This document shows positions 8,831 to 19,488 of a stretch of DNA of 64,000 nt, piece after piece. Location of the stretch: assembly GCA_947498325.1 (NCBI GenBank), contig CANMKE010000004.1, positions 62,001 to 126,000 of the forward strand, in the 5' to 3' direction. This DNA comes from an uncultured Persicobacter sp. (lineage in GTDB: Bacteria; Bacteroidota; Bacteroidia; Cytophagales; Cyclobacteriaceae). The notes under the pieces were generated by a model that ran no database searches, had not been told where the DNA came from, and saw only the letters and a program-made list of their open reading frames with translations. Within the stretch, counting starts at the first letter, position 1, and each line of letters opens with the position of its first letter. A program made the translations under genes and the position numbers.

Positions 8831-9143
8831 GCTGGGTTGAAAAATAAAAATATGACGTCTGTCATAATTCATTGCGATAATAGTTAGACTTTTCCTTTCA
8901 AGCAATAAAAATCCATGAAAAATATATCTTAACCGCTATTCAATTGAATGAAAGCACGCCAAAACGAAAATACACTGTTTGAGCCCCAACCTTAATAATC
9001 CCAACAAAAAGCGCTTCACAACACCATAACGGTCTATTTCCCTCGAAAAAACAATATACATGAGTCAAACAACAAAACATGATGCACGTCATTTATATAA
9101 ATATAATACTATTTTAATGTGTGTTTGTTGCCCATTTCGACCA

Positions 9144-9178
9144 AAAAAAAGAGCCATGGACTACTCCATGACTCTTGT
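9144..9178 (-). terminator. Terminator of the M16 peptidase gene
   Basis: A 10-bp stem (GAGCCATGGA pairing with TCCATGACTC, one mismatch) is followed on the minus strand by eight T residues, about 20 nt after the M16 stop codon. It isolates the peptidase gene from the coxB operon downstream. Confidence 0.85.
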
Positions 9179-9198
9179 TCATATTGATTCTAATTTAA

Positions 9199-12174
9199 CT
9201 ATAAGGCTAAATCCTCTTCAAAACCAAAGATTTCCTCCAGGCTAATCTGATGCAAGTCACCGTATTTCGACAACTCCTTAAAGTCCAAATTCTCTTTTTT
9301 GCCGATCACCGCCAAATTGTAATTCCCTCCTTTGATCATCTGCTGCTGAAATTTCATCAGGTCGTCAAGGGTTAATTTTTTAAGCTCGTTATACACTTCC
9401 TCCGTCTGATCTTCGGTCAATCCTTTACGGAGCGTGGACTCATAAGCATTCAGTACGCCTGCACGAATCACCCTGCTCGACTCCATTTTCTTGAGCACCG
9501 CCACCTTGGAAGCCTCAAAGTTTTTCTCGACCCGAGGAGGGTTATTCAATAGGTCAGTCATGCCTTCAAGGGCATCCTTCAGCTTATCTGATTGCGTGCC
9601 AATATAAGCAAACATCATGTCGCGCTTGGCCTTTTCATTGGCAGGAACATAAGCGGCATACACCGAATAAGCCAATGCCTTGGACTCCCGCATCGTGGTG
9701 AAGACAATGGACCCCATACCGCCACCAAAATATTGATTGTACAACGTTACCAATGCCGTTTGCTTCGGGCTGTAAGTATCCAGCGGAGCGATCATCACCA
9801 CTTCCGCCTGGCGCATGTCATAATCTACCCAAAAGACCTGAGGTTTTTCCGCCTCCAAAACCTTAAAGTCCACTTCTTCGGGCAATGCTTTCAAAGTTGC
9901 AGGTACCTGGTGTTTTTCATCCAGCACACTCACGAGGGTTTCCATTTCGAGCGGACCGTAATATTCCACCTTGTGGGTATAATCTAACATATGATGGATT
10001 TTATCAATCAGCTGATCTGCTTTAAGTGCTTTTAGCTGACTATTGGACAGATCATGTCTTGTTGGCGATTTTTTACCGTAGGCTGCATAAGCCCTCAGGC
10101 CAGAAAACAACAGGGCCTGCTTGTTCTTCACAAGGTCTGCACGTTGTTTCAGTTTGCCGTCAATCATGTTGGTCAAGGCCTGCTCATCCGCTTTTACATT
10201 TTTGAGCAAATCTTCAAACATTTCCAGTGCAGGCTCAAAATTCTCCGTGAGGCCAGAGAGGCTTACATACACCTTACGGTCACCGGAATAAACCCCGTAA
10301 TCACAGCCGAGCTTGTAAAACTCCTGCTTTAAGGCTTCAGCCGAGAGTTTGTCTGTACCAAGGTAAGAAAGGTAATTTACCGCATGTGCCAACACCGGAT
10401 CGTTGTTTGAGCCCCTGTCGAGTTGATAAACCAGCGAGAACAAATCATTTTCTGTGTTCTGCTTATACCATACCGCAATATCCTGCTTCATGGCGCCAAC
10501 GGCCATATCATTCTTGAAGTCCACAAATACGGGCTTCAGGTCGGGCATTGGCTGACCGTTCACTTCCGCAAGGAAAGCCGAAGATTTATCCCTGTTCAGG
10601 TGCACCTCTGTGATCTGTGGTTTTTCCACCTTCTGACTCACTTCCTTTTCACCTGTCTTTTTATAGATCACCACATAGTTATCACCGAGGTATTCGTTGG
10701 CATAATCCATCACATCCTGCTTCGTCAGTGCTTTCATTTGCTCATCATCATCCACATAATCAGCCCAGCTGATATCATTGGTGAAAGCCGTAACAAAGTT
10801 GGCCGCACGTTTGGCGTTACTCTCCTGCTCACGGATAGTCGAAATTCGGAAATCGTTCACAATGGCATCAATCAACCAATCATCAAACTCCCCTTTCTTG
10901 AGCTTATTGACTTGTTCAAGCAACAGGTCTTTGACCTCTTCGAGCGATTGCCCCTCACGAGGTGCGCCGTGTAAAATAAAGGTCGAGTAATCGTTGTTGG
11001 CAGACACATAAGAATAAGGGTTCAGCACCTTCTGCGATTGCGAAAGGTTCAGGTCAATTAATCCCGCACTACTGTTGGAGAGGATCATATCAGCCAGCTT
11101 GGCCACCGTCCGCTCTTCCGCCATATTTCCTGGAATTTTAAAGCCTATCTGTACATATTCAGCCTCAGGACCGGTAATGGTTTTCTCCTGAATTGCTGAT
11201 AATGGTGCAGACTGCTGCTGTTCATAAGCGGCCAGCGGCTTTGCTTCCCAGCCGCCGAAATGCTCCTGAATTTTAGCGATGGTTTCGTCATAATCCAGAT
11301 CACCACTCATACAAATCGCCACATTGTTGGGCACATAATATTTGCTGAAGTATGCTTTAATTTTGGTGATCGAAGGGTTTTTCAGGTGGTCAATTGTTCC
11401 GATAACCGTTTGCTTACCATACTTATGATCTGGAAAGAGTGTTTTCGACATGGTTTCATAAACCTGCCATCCGTCATTATCAAGTGACCGGTTTTTCTCT
11501 TCATAAACCGCCTCAAGCTCGGTATGAAACAAACGATTGACCTCCATTGAGAAGCGTTCCGCTTCCACTTTCAGCCATTTATCAACAGCATTGGCAGGAA
11601 TATCATTCACATAAACTGTTCTGTCTTCGGTTGTGTAGGCGTTCGTCCCGGTAGCACCCATACTACTGAGCATTTTATCATACTCATTGGCGATGGCAAA
11701 TTTAGAGGCCTCAAGGCTTACCTGATCTATCTTCGCATAATAGGCCTTTCTCTCCTCAGGGTCGTCGAGGGTGCGGTAGTGCTCAAACATCTGCTCAATA
11801 CTGTCGAGCAAAACTTTTTCCTGCGCCCAATCCTGCGTCCCGAACTTTGAGGTCCCCTTGAACATCATGTGCTCAAGGTAATGCGCCAGTCCTGTCGCAT
11901 CAGCAGGGTCATACTTCCCGCCAGCTTTCACGGCAATGTAAGTCTGAATACGAGGGGTGGCGTTGTATTTCGAAAGGTAAACTTTCAGCCCATTGTCGAG
12001 GGTGTAAATACGGGCCTTCAGCGGGTCGCCTTCCACATACTGATAGGAAATGCCATTGGCGCCAGTTTCGGTGCGCATACCCGTGCCTGTGGGCTCGCCC
12101 TGATGTTCCTGGGTGGCACATGCTCCAAAGAGAAGCCCCATCAGAAGCACCAATAAGTAGGTTGTGTTTTTCAT
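9199..12174 (-). CDS. M16 family zinc metallopeptidase lipoprotein (insulinase/pitrilysin type)
   Basis: The 991-residue product begins at the ATG that gives a clean lipoprotein signal (MKNTTYLLVLLMGLLFGAC, lipid-anchored Cys19). A longer frame extends 19 codons upstream but would bury the signal. Two M16 halves are present. The N-terminal one has the inverted zinc motif HYLEH (His98, Glu101, His102) and a downstream Glu in EAVYEEKNR. The C-terminal half looks like the usual non-catalytic partner. Such proteins degrade peptides in the periplasm or at the outer membrane. It lies between actF and coxB, two operons that are adjacent in many Bacteroidota, and has its own promoter-like boxes and terminator, so a link with respiration is not implied by co-transcription. 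Confidence 0.92.
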   Translation of the reverse strand: MKNTTYLLVLLMGLLFGACATQEHQGEPTGTGMRTETGANGISYQYVEGDPLKARIYTLDNGLKVYLSKYNATPRIQTYIAVKAGGKYDPADATGLAHYLEHMMFKGTSKFGTQDWAQEKVLLDSIEQMFEHYRTLDDPEERKAYYAKIDQVSLEASKFAIANEYDKMLSSMGATGTNAYTTEDRTVYVNDIPANAVDKWLKVEAERFSMEVNRLFHTELEAVYEEKNRSLDNDGWQVYETMSKTLFPDHKYGKQTVIGTIDHLKNPSITKIKAYFSKYYVPNNVAICMSGDLDYDETIAKIQEHFGGWEAKPLAAYEQQQSAPLSAIQEKTITGPEAEYVQIGFKIPGNMAEERTVAKLADMILSNSSAGLIDLNLSQSQKVLNPYSYVSANNDYSTFILHGAPREGQSLEEVKDLLLEQVNKLKKGEFDDWLIDAIVNDFRISTIREQESNAKRAANFVTAFTNDISWADYVDDDEQMKALTKQDVMDYANEYLGDNYVVIYKKTGEKEVSQKVEKPQITEVHLNRDKSSAFLAEVNGQPMPDLKPVFVDFKNDMAVGAMKQDIAVWYKQNTENDLFSLVYQLDRGSNNDPVLAHAVNYLSYLGTDKLSAEALKQEFYKLGCDYGVYSGDRKVYVSLSGLTENFEPALEMFEDLLKNVKADEQALTNMIDGKLKQRADLVKNKQALLFSGLRAYAAYGKKSPTRHDLSNSQLKALKADQLIDKIHHMLDYTHKVEYYGPLEMETLVSVLDEKHQVPATLKALPEEVDFKVLEAEKPQVFWVDYDMRQAEVVMIAPLDTYSPKQTALVTLYNQYFGGGMGSIVFTTMRESKALAYSVYAAYVPANEKAKRDMMFAYIGTQSDKLKDALEGMTDLLNNPPRVEKNFEASKVAVLKKMESSRVIRAGVLNAYESTLRKGLTEDQTEEVYNELKKLTLDDLMKFQQQMIKGGNYNLAVIGKKENLDFKELSKYGDLHQISLEEIFGFEEDLAL

Positions 12175-12210
12175 TGAGTCAATTAAAAGTAAATGAATAT
12201 TGAAATCAAT

Positions 12211-12241
12211 ATAAAGTACTAATAATAACATTATAAACGAA
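12211..12241 (-). promoter_or_regulatory. Candidate promoter of the M16 peptidase gene
   Basis: TACTTTAT (12211-12218, minus strand) resembles the -7 box, with TTCG (12238-12241) exactly 19 nt upstream as a -33 box. The TTCG-19-TACTTT pattern is the same as that seen before alaS. The start codon follows about 37 nt downstream. Confidence 0.4.
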
Positions 12242-12281
12242 ATTATTGAACTTTTTAAAGATCAACATTATTGTGCTTTAC

Positions 12282-12323
12282 CCTAAAAAAAAGCCCCAGG
12301 TCAATGACTGACCTGAGGCTTTA
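12282..12323 (-). terminator. Terminator of the act operon
   Basis: A long stem (GCCTCAGGTCA pairing with TGACCTGGGGC, loop about 5 nt) is followed by a run of eight T residues on the minus strand, 20 nt after the actF stop codon. Confidence 0.88.
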
Positions 12324-12343
12324 CATAAAACTATATGCTCAAA

Positions 12344-13675
12344 TTAAATATGATGATGTTTTGCTTCTTCCATCATTGGATGATTTGGCGCCACCAATGG
12401 GTGCTTGGCCAAATTGGTCAGGAATACCCAGATGAAGGCTACGCCGAACACCAGGAAGAATCCTAAATCAATGAAGGTTAAACCGCCGTTGCCTTTCAAA
12501 ATACCTGGCGCTACCATCAGGTAGAAATCCAACCAGTGACCAGCAATTACTGCCGGACAAGCAATCTTCAGGAACAATCCGTGACGCTTTGCATCGCGGG
12601 TCATTAAGAAGAAGAATGGGAAGATAAAGTTGATCGCGATATTAATGAAGAACAATGGCTTGTATGGGCCCGACTGCAAACGCTGTACGTAGTAGATGGT
12701 TTCCTCTGGAATGTTGGCATAATAGATCAACAAAAACTGAGAGAACCACAAGTAACACCAGAATACAGAGAAGGCGAATACATATTTACCCAAATCATGG
12801 ATATGGTTTGAGTTTACTTCTTTCAAGTAACCGTTTTCTTTCAGCAACACCACCGACATACAAATAAATGCCAGGCCAGTCACCCACCAGGAAGCGATCA
12901 CATACCAACCGTAAAGGGTCGAGAACCAGTGTGGGTCAATCGACATCAACCAGTCCCATGATGCTGTTACACCAGTAACCGCAAAGATGATGATGTAGAT
13001 GGCCGACAACTTACGGCCTTTGAACCAGTATTGGTCACCACCGTTGGCATCTTCTGCCAAGGCGTTTTTCTTCAGCTGGAAGAACATTACAATCCATAAT
13101 GCTACATAAAGCACCATACGAACCACAAAGAATGGGAAGTTCAGGAATACCTTTTTACCATCCAGGATAGGATCGTATTCAGGGGTTCCCTTCACATAAA
13201 GGTACTCGTGCGTCCAGTGGAACAAATCATGGTTGGCTACCACAGAGATGATCACCAACAAGATTGCACCAATTGGCAACCAGTTACCCATCGCCAAAGG
13301 AATACGCTGAACGGGCGCCGACCAACCTGCCTGAGCGGCATATTGAACAGCAAAGAACAGAATACCTGCGGCTGCGATTCCCAAAAAGAATACGGCATTA
13401 TGCCATAATGAGGCTTTCACGCGCTTGGTCCAGGAGAATTCCTCGTGGTGACCACCAGCGGCGTGCTCATCGCCATGCGAAGCGTCAGCATGTGCGCCAT
13501 GCGCATCATGTCCTGCAGTTTGCTCCACCTTCGGAGCGTGATCAGCATGGGCGTCGTGATGACCACCACCCATAATGCCCATCGCAAAACCGATGATCAA
13601 AAACAGGATACCGGCAATGGCCACCCCGATCAACGGTTTTTTAACTGCAGCGCTAAAGTCAAATTTTTCAGTCAT
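12344..13675 (-). CDS. actF: Alternative complex III subunit ActF
   Basis: This 443-residue membrane protein with about ten helices belongs to the NrfD/PsrC-like quinone-interacting subunits of alternative complex III. It pairs with ActC in the membrane domain of the quinol:cytochrome c oxidoreductase. Family-like segments include SWDWLMSIDPHWFSTLYGWY and NYIT-free helices typical of ActF. An unusual feature is the loop after the first helix (about residues 38-78), which carries eleven histidines plus acidic residues. This could bind metal ions. It is last in the act operon, 53 nt after actE, and is followed by a strong terminator. Confidence 0.92.
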   Translation of the reverse strand: MTEKFDFSAAVKKPLIGVAIAGILFLIIGFAMGIMGGGHHDAHADHAPKVEQTAGHDAHGAHADASHGDEHAAGGHHEEFSWTKRVKASLWHNAVFFLGIAAAGILFFAVQYAAQAGWSAPVQRIPLAMGNWLPIGAILLVIISVVANHDLFHWTHEYLYVKGTPEYDPILDGKKVFLNFPFFVVRMVLYVALWIVMFFQLKKNALAEDANGGDQYWFKGRKLSAIYIIIFAVTGVTASWDWLMSIDPHWFSTLYGWYVIASWWVTGLAFICMSVVLLKENGYLKEVNSNHIHDLGKYVFAFSVFWCYLWFSQFLLIYYANIPEETIYYVQRLQSGPYKPLFFINIAINFIFPFFFLMTRDAKRHGLFLKIACPAVIAGHWLDFYLMVAPGILKGNGGLTFIDLGFFLVFGVAFIWVFLTNLAKHPLVAPNHPMMEEAKHHHI

Positions 13676-13728
13676 GATGTTAGCTATTTCTTAGGCAAGG
13701 CCGAAGCCCTGCCGTTGTTTCAAAAAAA

Positions 13729-14355
13729 TTATTGTTTTTGCAGTTGCTGAACGTAAGTAACAATCTCCCAACGCTCCTTCTGATTCAGCTGAGAAGCGTG
13801 AGCACCCATACGTCCTTTACCGTGCGTGATCACATGGAAAATATGACCTTCGGAAACTTCTGCCACACGACCTTTGGAATAAGAAGGCACCCCTTTGAAT
13901 ACCTTACCTACTTTACCGTCGCCTTGCCCGGCACCACCATGGCACTGCACACAAAACTTGTTATAAAGGGCACGGCCATTCTCTACCATTGCTTCGGTTT
14001 TCTCGAATGGGTTCGTTACCACTTTACCTGCATATTCCAGGCTGTCGGCAGGCAAACGATAAGGCAACAAGCCATTTTCGTCGCGCTTCACCGTACCGGC
14101 CACAGGCTCCCTCATGTTCATGTTGTTCGGGTTGTTTACGTTGGAGTTAAAAAACTCCCCTAAACCATCCTCACGGGTAGAAAGCCATGATCCTGCCTCT
14201 TTGTTATCAATTTGCTTGAGTGGCTCATAAGCTACAGAGTGGTACATATTTGGTGCATATTCCACTCCTTGGTTATCGCCATCAGCCATGGTACAACCGA
14301 ACATTGCGGTTGCTGCCAAGGCACTCATCCATAATGTGTTCCAACTAAACCGCAT
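13729..14355 (-). CDS. actE: Alternative complex III subunit ActE (monohaem cytochrome c lipoprotein)
   Basis: This 208-residue protein has a lipoprotein signal ending in MFGC and a C-terminal class I cytochrome c domain: haem site CVQCH (Cys135, Cys138, His139) and a probable axial Met183 in GRMG. ActE is the monohaem subunit that can pass electrons from the ActA haems to the oxidase. Its start overlaps the end of actD by 11 nt, so translation is likely coupled. No odd features beyond a long linker between lipobox and haem domain. Confidence 0.93.
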   Translation of the reverse strand: MRFSWNTLWMSALAATAMFGCTMADGDNQGVEYAPNMYHSVAYEPLKQIDNKEAGSWLSTREDGLGEFFNSNVNNPNNMNMREPVAGTVKRDENGLLPYRLPADSLEYAGKVVTNPFEKTEAMVENGRALYNKFCVQCHGGAGQGDGKVGKVFKGVPSYSKGRVAEVSEGHIFHVITHGKGRMGAHASQLNQKERWEIVTYVQQLQKQ

Positions 14356-14908
14356 ATTCTTCTTGTTGTTTTTCGTTGTTCAAACCACGATTGCTGTCAT
14401 TGACCTCCGAAGCACCGGAATCTTTGATAATCTGGCGAAGCACTTCTTCGTCCATTTTATTCTTGTCCAAATCAACAATCATCACATGCTTGTCATCCGT
14501 TTGGCGCACGTCGTAAACTTCTGCCGTGGCGTAAGGCTTCAGCCCCACCATCACGAAGAAAGTCCCTACCATGCCAAAGGCCGCCAATAGTACCGTCAGC
14601 TCAAAAGTAACGGGAATAAAATCCGGGAATGCGATATGATCTTTACCACCAATAATCATTGGCCAGTCAATTCCCATCATATAGGTCATCATCAAAAGTG
14701 CCAGCGTAGTGCCGAGTCCTCCGAAAAGGAAAGCAGCGATAGGCAAGCGAGAACGCTCGTAACCCAAAGCGTGCTCAAGCCCGTGCACAGGGAAAGGTGT
14801 AAACACCTCATAGATTTTGACATTATTGTCACGCACCTTCTTCACTCCGTGAAGTAGCACGTCCTCATCATCATAGATGCCGATCAAATAATTCTTTGGA
14901 GCACTCAT
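14345..14908 (-). CDS. actD: Alternative complex III subunit ActD (DUF3341)
   Basis: This 187-residue protein of the DUF3341 family has a cytoplasmic N-terminal domain starting MSAPKNYLIGIYDDED and two membrane helices (about residues 55-80 and 97-122). I chose the ATG at 14908 because the sequence from there matches the family start and leaves only one nucleotide between actC and actD. A frame starting eight codons earlier would overlap actC. ActD is a structural membrane subunit without cofactors in complex III. Confidence 0.92.
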   Translation of the reverse strand: MSAPKNYLIGIYDDEDVLLHGVKKVRDNNVKIYEVFTPFPVHGLEHALGYERSRLPIAAFLFGGLGTTLALLMMTYMMGIDWPMIIGGKDHIAFPDFIPVTFELTVLLAAFGMVGTFFVMVGLKPYATAEVYDVRQTDDKHVMIVDLDKNKMDEEVLRQIIKDSGASEVNDSNRGLNNEKQQEEYAV

Positions 14909-14909
14909 A

Positions 14910-16283
14910 TTATTTCTTGTCAGCGATTTCACCAGAAGAAGATTTCAAAACAGACTTCACCTCCGCCATATTAATTACCGGGAAGAACTTCGCGAAAGCA
15001 AAGAACAGGGTAAAGAACAGACCGAATGTGAACAGGTAGAAGCCTACGTCATACCGCGTTGGGTAGAACATTGCCCACGATGAAGGCAGGAAGTCACGGT
15101 GCAAAGACGTTACGATAATCACGAAACGCTCAAACCACATACCGATGTTCACGATGATCGACAATACAAAAGTAGCTACCAGCGAACGGCGGATCTTCTT
15201 GAACCAGAAAAGTTGTGGAGAGATCACGTTACAGGTCATCATTGACCAGTACGCCCACCAATAAGGGCCGAACATTCTGTTCAAGAAAGCATATTGCTCA
15301 GCTTCCACCCCTGAGTACCATGCCACGAAGAACTCCGTGATGTAGGCACAACCTACGATAGAACCCGTGGTGATGATCACGTAGTTCATGTACTCGATGT
15401 GTGTCAGGGTGATGTAATCTTCCAGTTTATAAACCTTACGCGTCACCAACATCAGCGTCAATACCATCGCAAAACCAGAGAAAATTGCTCCGGCTACGAA
15501 GTATGGTGGGAAGATGGTGGTGTGCCAACCAGGAATAACAGAAGTCGCAAAGTCAAAAGATACAATGGTGTGTACCGACAATACCAATGGTGTTGCCAGA
15601 CCAGCCAAGATCAATGAAACGGCTTCATAGTGCATCCAGGCTTTAGCCGAACCACTCCAGCCCATAGACAAGGCACCGTAGATGGCTTTAGAGATTGGGT
15701 TCTTTGCACGGTCACGGATGGTTCCGAAATCAGGAATCAAGCCGATGTACCAGAATACCAGCGATACCGAGAAATAAGTCGAGATCGCGAAAACGTCCCA
15801 CAAAAGTGGCGAGTTGAAGTTCACCCAAAGTGAACCAAAGGTATTCGGTAAAGGCAAAGCCCAAAGGAAACCGATCCATACACGGCCCATGTGAACCAAT
15901 GGGAACATGGCCGCACAGATTACGGCAAAGATGGTCATGGCCTCGGCCGCACGGTTAATTGAGGTTCTCCATTTCTGGCGGAACAACAACAATACTGCTG
16001 AGATCAGGGTACCGGCGTGTCCGATACCTACCCACCAAACGAAGTTGGTGATATCCCAGGCCCAACCAACTGTCTTGTTCAGTCCCCACATTCCGATACC
16101 GTCCCAAAGGGTACGGTACACAAAATAGGAGCCGAAAAGCAGCAAAGAGATGGAGGCTACCATGGCCACCATCCACGATTTCGTCGGGGCTTGTTCCACA
16201 CGCGAGCAAACGTCTTCGGTTACGTCGTGGATGGTTTTTCCACCGGTAACTAAGGGCTCGCGAACAGGTGATGTTACTTGCAT
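14910..16283 (-). CDS. actC: Alternative complex III subunit ActC (NrfD-like quinol-binding subunit)
   Basis: This 457-residue polytopic protein of the NrfD/PsrC family has about ten membrane helices and begins [25 protein letters not shown], typical of ActC. Together with the Fe-S subunit ActB it forms the menaquinol oxidation site on the outer side of the membrane. Conserved polar residues in helices, for example around [15 protein letters not shown] and [19 protein letters not shown], fit the family. It lies 13 nt after actB. Confidence 0.94.
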   Translation of the reverse strand: MQVTSPVREPLVTGGKTIHDVTEDVCSRVEQAPTKSWMVAMVASISLLLFGSYFVYRTLWDGIGMWGLNKTVGWAWDITNFVWWVGIGHAGTLISAVLLLFRQKWRTSINRAAEAMTIFAVICAAMFPLVHMGRVWIGFLWALPLPNTFGSLWVNFNSPLLWDVFAISTYFSVSLVFWYIGLIPDFGTIRDRAKNPISKAIYGALSMGWSGSAKAWMHYEAVSLILAGLATPLVLSVHTIVSFDFATSVIPGWHTTIFPPYFVAGAIFSGFAMVLTLMLVTRKVYKLEDYITLTHIEYMNYVIITTGSIVGCAYITEFFVAWYSGVEAEQYAFLNRMFGPYWWAYWSMMTCNVISPQLFWFKKIRRSLVATFVLSIIVNIGMWFERFVIIVTSLHRDFLPSSWAMFYPTRYDVGFYLFTFGLFFTLFFAFAKFFPVINMAEVKSVLKSSSGEIADKK

Positions 16284-16296
16284 ATCTAAAATATTT

Positions 16297-19200
16297 TTAA
16301 GCCTGAACTACTTCTTTTTTGTCTTTATTTCGGATTTTGGTCATGTAGAACACGTTCGGCAATACATTAATCTCTTCCAAGACATTGTATGCACGCTCTT
16401 CGCCTACCTCAACAATCGTTTCCACCTTATCCGTACGTTCTTTCTTCAATTTCAAAGTTTTTGAAATCTGCGAGTTTGGATCATTGATATCACCAAACAC
16501 AATCGCCCCAGCCGAACAAGCCGCTGCACAGGCAGTGGTTACTTCTCCGTCTTCAATGCGGCGACCTTCTGCTTTGGCACTCAGTTTACCTGCCTGAATA
16601 CGCTGCACACAGAAAGAACATTTTTCCATTACACCACGCGAGCGAACGGTAACATCCGGGTTCAATACCATTTTACCCAAATCGTTATTCATCGACAAGT
16701 TCTTATCGAACTGCGTGTTGTCGTGGTATTTGAACCAGTTGAATCGACGTACTTTGTACGGACAGTTGTTCGCACAGTAACGCGTACCGATACAACGGTT
16801 GTAAGTCATTTGGTTCAGACCTTCCGAAGAGTGTGTTGTTGCAGCCACCGGACATACCGTCTCACAAGGAGCGTTATTACAGTGCTGGCACATCATAGGC
16901 TGGAAAGTAACCTCTGGGTTATCAGAAGCCTCCTCAAGTCCTTTATGGTCTGATGGGTCCGCATCAGAAGAATAGTAACGGTCGATACGCAACCAGTGCA
17001 TTTCACGACGCATCAATACTTCTTCTTTACCCACAACAGGCACGTTGTTTTCTACATTACAAGAAACCACACAAGTACCACAACCATTACAGGCGTTCAT
17101 GTCAATGGCCATCACCCAATGGTGATTTTCATATTTATGACCGTTCCAAAGCGTTACTGCATTTGGTTTTACTTTACCGTCCACAGTGGTAATTTCAGGA
17201 CTCACACGACCCGCTGAAGCATCTTTTTGATACTCGGCCAAAGTTGTTTCCTGAATCACATTATGGCGATTCATGTAAGTATGGTGCGTCTGGGTTTGTG
17301 CAATGCGGTACTTCTCACCGGTTGGCTTCAAAGAAACCCCTTTGGTGATATAGTAATTGGCAAAGCCGTTAACCATCGTTACCAATGGGTTGGCATCAAC
17401 ACCTACACCGTCAGCCACACGGCCGGCAGCGGTACGTCCGTAACCCAATGCCAAACCGATCGACCCTTTGGCCTGACCTGGCTGCACCATTACAGGCACG
17501 TTCATTTTCTGACCACCAACCGTCAGTTCCACCATCTGAGAATCTCCCTCAAACATTTCAATGCCGAATTCCTTCGCCATCGCCTGTGAAACCGTCACGT
17601 AGTTGTCCCAAGTCGATTTCGTTACCGCATCAGGAAGCTCCTGCAACCAAGGGTTGTTGGCCTGAACACCAGTACCGATACCGAATTTGGTATAGATCGC
17701 CAATTCAACCGCTGCAGGTTTGTAAGTAGCGGCCACTTTCTTGGCGCACACTACTGGGTTTCCTGTAAACGGAATGGCTTCGGCAGCATTTTTACCTTTA
17801 GCAGGCTCAAATACACCGTCGTATAATGTTTTATCCCAGAACATCTGGAAGTCCGCCTGCTCCGATTGCATCGGAAACAAAGTCGCTTTCCAGTTATTTT
17901 GAAGATAAGTGTAATAGTCTGTTTTCTCTCCTGCCCATGCAAGGAAGGATTCCGGCATCTGGCGTGTGGCAAATAATGGCGAGATCGTTGGCTGAGCCAA
18001 AGAGTAGAAGTTCGGAACAGGTTCCGCATCATTCCACTGCTCCAAAAAGTGATGATCCGGAGCAACATAAGTTACTGCCTCAGTGGTTTCATCTTTTCGG
18101 TCTGAAGTAGAAACGGTCAGGCTGGCCTTTTTCAATCCTGCCTTGATCGCCGCCCCTTGAGCGTGATCATAAACAGGGTTACAGTTCAGGAAGAACACCC
18201 CTTTATACTGGCCACTGTTCAATCCTTTCACGAAAGCACCGAAAGCCATATCATCTCCCTGGCGGGTCAGGTTAGGCTGATTCAGGTTGATCGTGGTGGC
18301 ATAGTTACCCAGCATCTCATTGATACCGTTCACCAATACCTGAACGTAAGGATCGTTTACTCCTGCTACTACCAATGATTTCCCTTTGGCTGCCCAAAGG
18401 TCCTTGGCCATTTTATCAAAATAAGAAACGGTCGCTTTACCTGCTGAAACCGCTGGGCGGTTTGCCTTTTTGGCAATGGCATTGTAAAGATTCACGACTG
18501 CCACAGGAATCATCGATGGCTGTACAGCCGAGCGGTAATCCGCATTGGCGCCGGTCATCGACAAGTTCGCTTCCACTTGGTAGTGGCGCGACATGTTTCT
18601 ATCTTCTTTGGTTACTTTTTTCGTCGCTGCATATTGAGCTGAATGCGCAATTGGATTCACCCAATTGTTCATAAAGTCGGCATCAAAACTTACGATCACT
18701 TCTGCTTTCGAGAAGTCGTAAGAAGGAACCACCTTGCGGCCGAAAGACCATTCGTTGGCTTGTGCAATTGCGGCTACAGAAACAGGATCATAAGAAACCA
18801 TCTCTACGTTACCATATTTGGCAGCAAAAGCATTCAGCACCTTCTTGGTCGTTGGCGAGATAATCGAATGGCTCACCAAAGCGATCTTTCCACCCTGACT
18901 GGCGATTTTCTCCAGTCCAGCGGTAACCTCTTTATCCAGATCAGCCCAGCTCACCTGCTGCCCACCTTTTTGTGGTGCCGTGAAGCGGTGCTTGTCATAA
19001 AGGCTCAACACAGAAGATTCCACCTGTGCATTTACACCACCAAGTGTAACGCTCGAAAGCTTGTTACCTGCTAATTTGATCGGGCGACCCTCGCGGGTTT
19101 TCACCACTACCGATGCGTAATCACCACCCAGCATATAGGTAGAGGCATAGTAGTTGGCTTTCCCTGGATCTACATCCACAGGCTTATTCAAATATGGGAT

Positions 19201-19425
19201 TGCTTTTCTTACCGGTGCCTCACAAGCGGCCAAAGCTGCTGCGGTCACGGAAAAGCCCATCATTTTCAAAAAATCTCGACGGGAAGGTCCGCCCTCATCG
19301 CCTGCACGCTTGGATTCGTTGATCGGTAAGTATTCCGAAAATTCCTTATCAGCATGCTTAACGAACTCAGGATCGTTTTTCAGCTCTTCGATCCCTTTCC
19401 AATATCTTTTATTCGTTTTTTCCAT
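16297..19425 (-). CDS. actB: Alternative complex III subunit ActB (molybdopterin oxidoreductase-like, Fe-S)
   Basis: This 1042-residue protein has a TAT-like signal around residues 48-75 ([21 protein letters not shown]), a large molybdopterin-oxidoreductase-type domain that in ActB carries no molybdenum, and a C-terminal ferredoxin-like domain. Four cysteine groups are visible there: [35 protein letters not shown] and CSFC with CAAAC. They are enough for three 4Fe-4S clusters and one 3Fe-4S cluster. It transfers electrons from quinol at ActC to the ActA haems. Length and domain fusion are as usual for the family. Confidence 0.95.
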   Translation of the reverse strand: MEKTNKRYWKGIEELKNDPEFVKHADKEFSEYLPINESKRAGDEGGPSRRDFLKMMGFSVTAAALAACEAPVRKAIPYLNKPVDVDPGKANYYASTYMLGGDYASVVVKTREGRPIKLAGNKLSSVTLGGVNAQVESSVLSLYDKHRFTAPQKGGQQVSWADLDKEVTAGLEKIASQGGKIALVSHSIISPTTKKVLNAFAAKYGNVEMVSYDPVSVAAIAQANEWSFGRKVVPSYDFSKAEVIVSFDADFMNNWVNPIAHSAQYAATKKVTKEDRNMSRHYQVEANLSMTGANADYRSAVQPSMIPVAVVNLYNAIAKKANRPAVSAGKATVSYFDKMAKDLWAAKGKSLVVAGVNDPYVQVLVNGINEMLGNYATTINLNQPNLTRQGDDMAFGAFVKGLNSGQYKGVFFLNCNPVYDHAQGAAIKAGLKKASLTVSTSDRKDETTEAVTYVAPDHHFLEQWNDAEPVPNFYSLAQPTISPLFATRQMPESFLAWAGEKTDYYTYLQNNWKATLFPMQSEQADFQMFWDKTLYDGVFEPAKGKNAAEAIPFTGNPVVCAKKVAATYKPAAVELAIYTKFGIGTGVQANNPWLQELPDAVTKSTWDNYVTVSQAMAKEFGIEMFEGDSQMVELTVGGQKMNVPVMVQPGQAKGSIGLALGYGRTAAGRVADGVGVDANPLVTMVNGFANYYITKGVSLKPTGEKYRIAQTQTHHTYMNRHNVIQETTLAEYQKDASAGRVSPEITTVDGKVKPNAVTLWNGHKYENHHWVMAIDMNACNGCGTCVVSCNVENNVPVVGKEEVLMRREMHWLRIDRYYSSDADPSDHKGLEEASDNPEVTFQPMMCQHCNNAPCETVCPVAATTHSSEGLNQMTYNRCIGTRYCANNCPYKVRRFNWFKYHDNTQFDKNLSMNNDLGKMVLNPDVTVRSRGVMEKCSFCVQRIQAGKLSAKAEGRRIEDGEVTTACAAACSAGAIVFGDINDPNSQISKTLKLKKERTDKVETIVEVGEERAYNVLEEINVLPNVFYMTKIRNKDKKEVVQA

Positions 19426-19488
19426 TGTTGTGTAGTTATAGTATGTGGTTCAACACTGCCCAACCGGGGGCAGTCAACACCATCGCTA

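Larger units (their letters stand above)
8764..9198. other. Gap between M16 peptidase gene and coxB
   Basis: These 435 nt are AT-rich and hold the coxB promoter candidate near the left end and the M16 gene terminator near the right end. I see no open frame with coding character, no RNA gene and no repeat in the middle. Confidence 0.6.

Noticed and set aside
10423-10974. Plus-strand open frame of 183 codons inside the M16 gene
   Set aside because: Antisense to a gene with clear catalytic motifs; composition (Leu, His, Ile) is as expected for a shadow frame.
12175-12231. Extended N-terminus of the M16 peptidase
   Set aside because: It would place 19 residues before a perfect lipoprotein signal peptide, which must be at the N-terminus.
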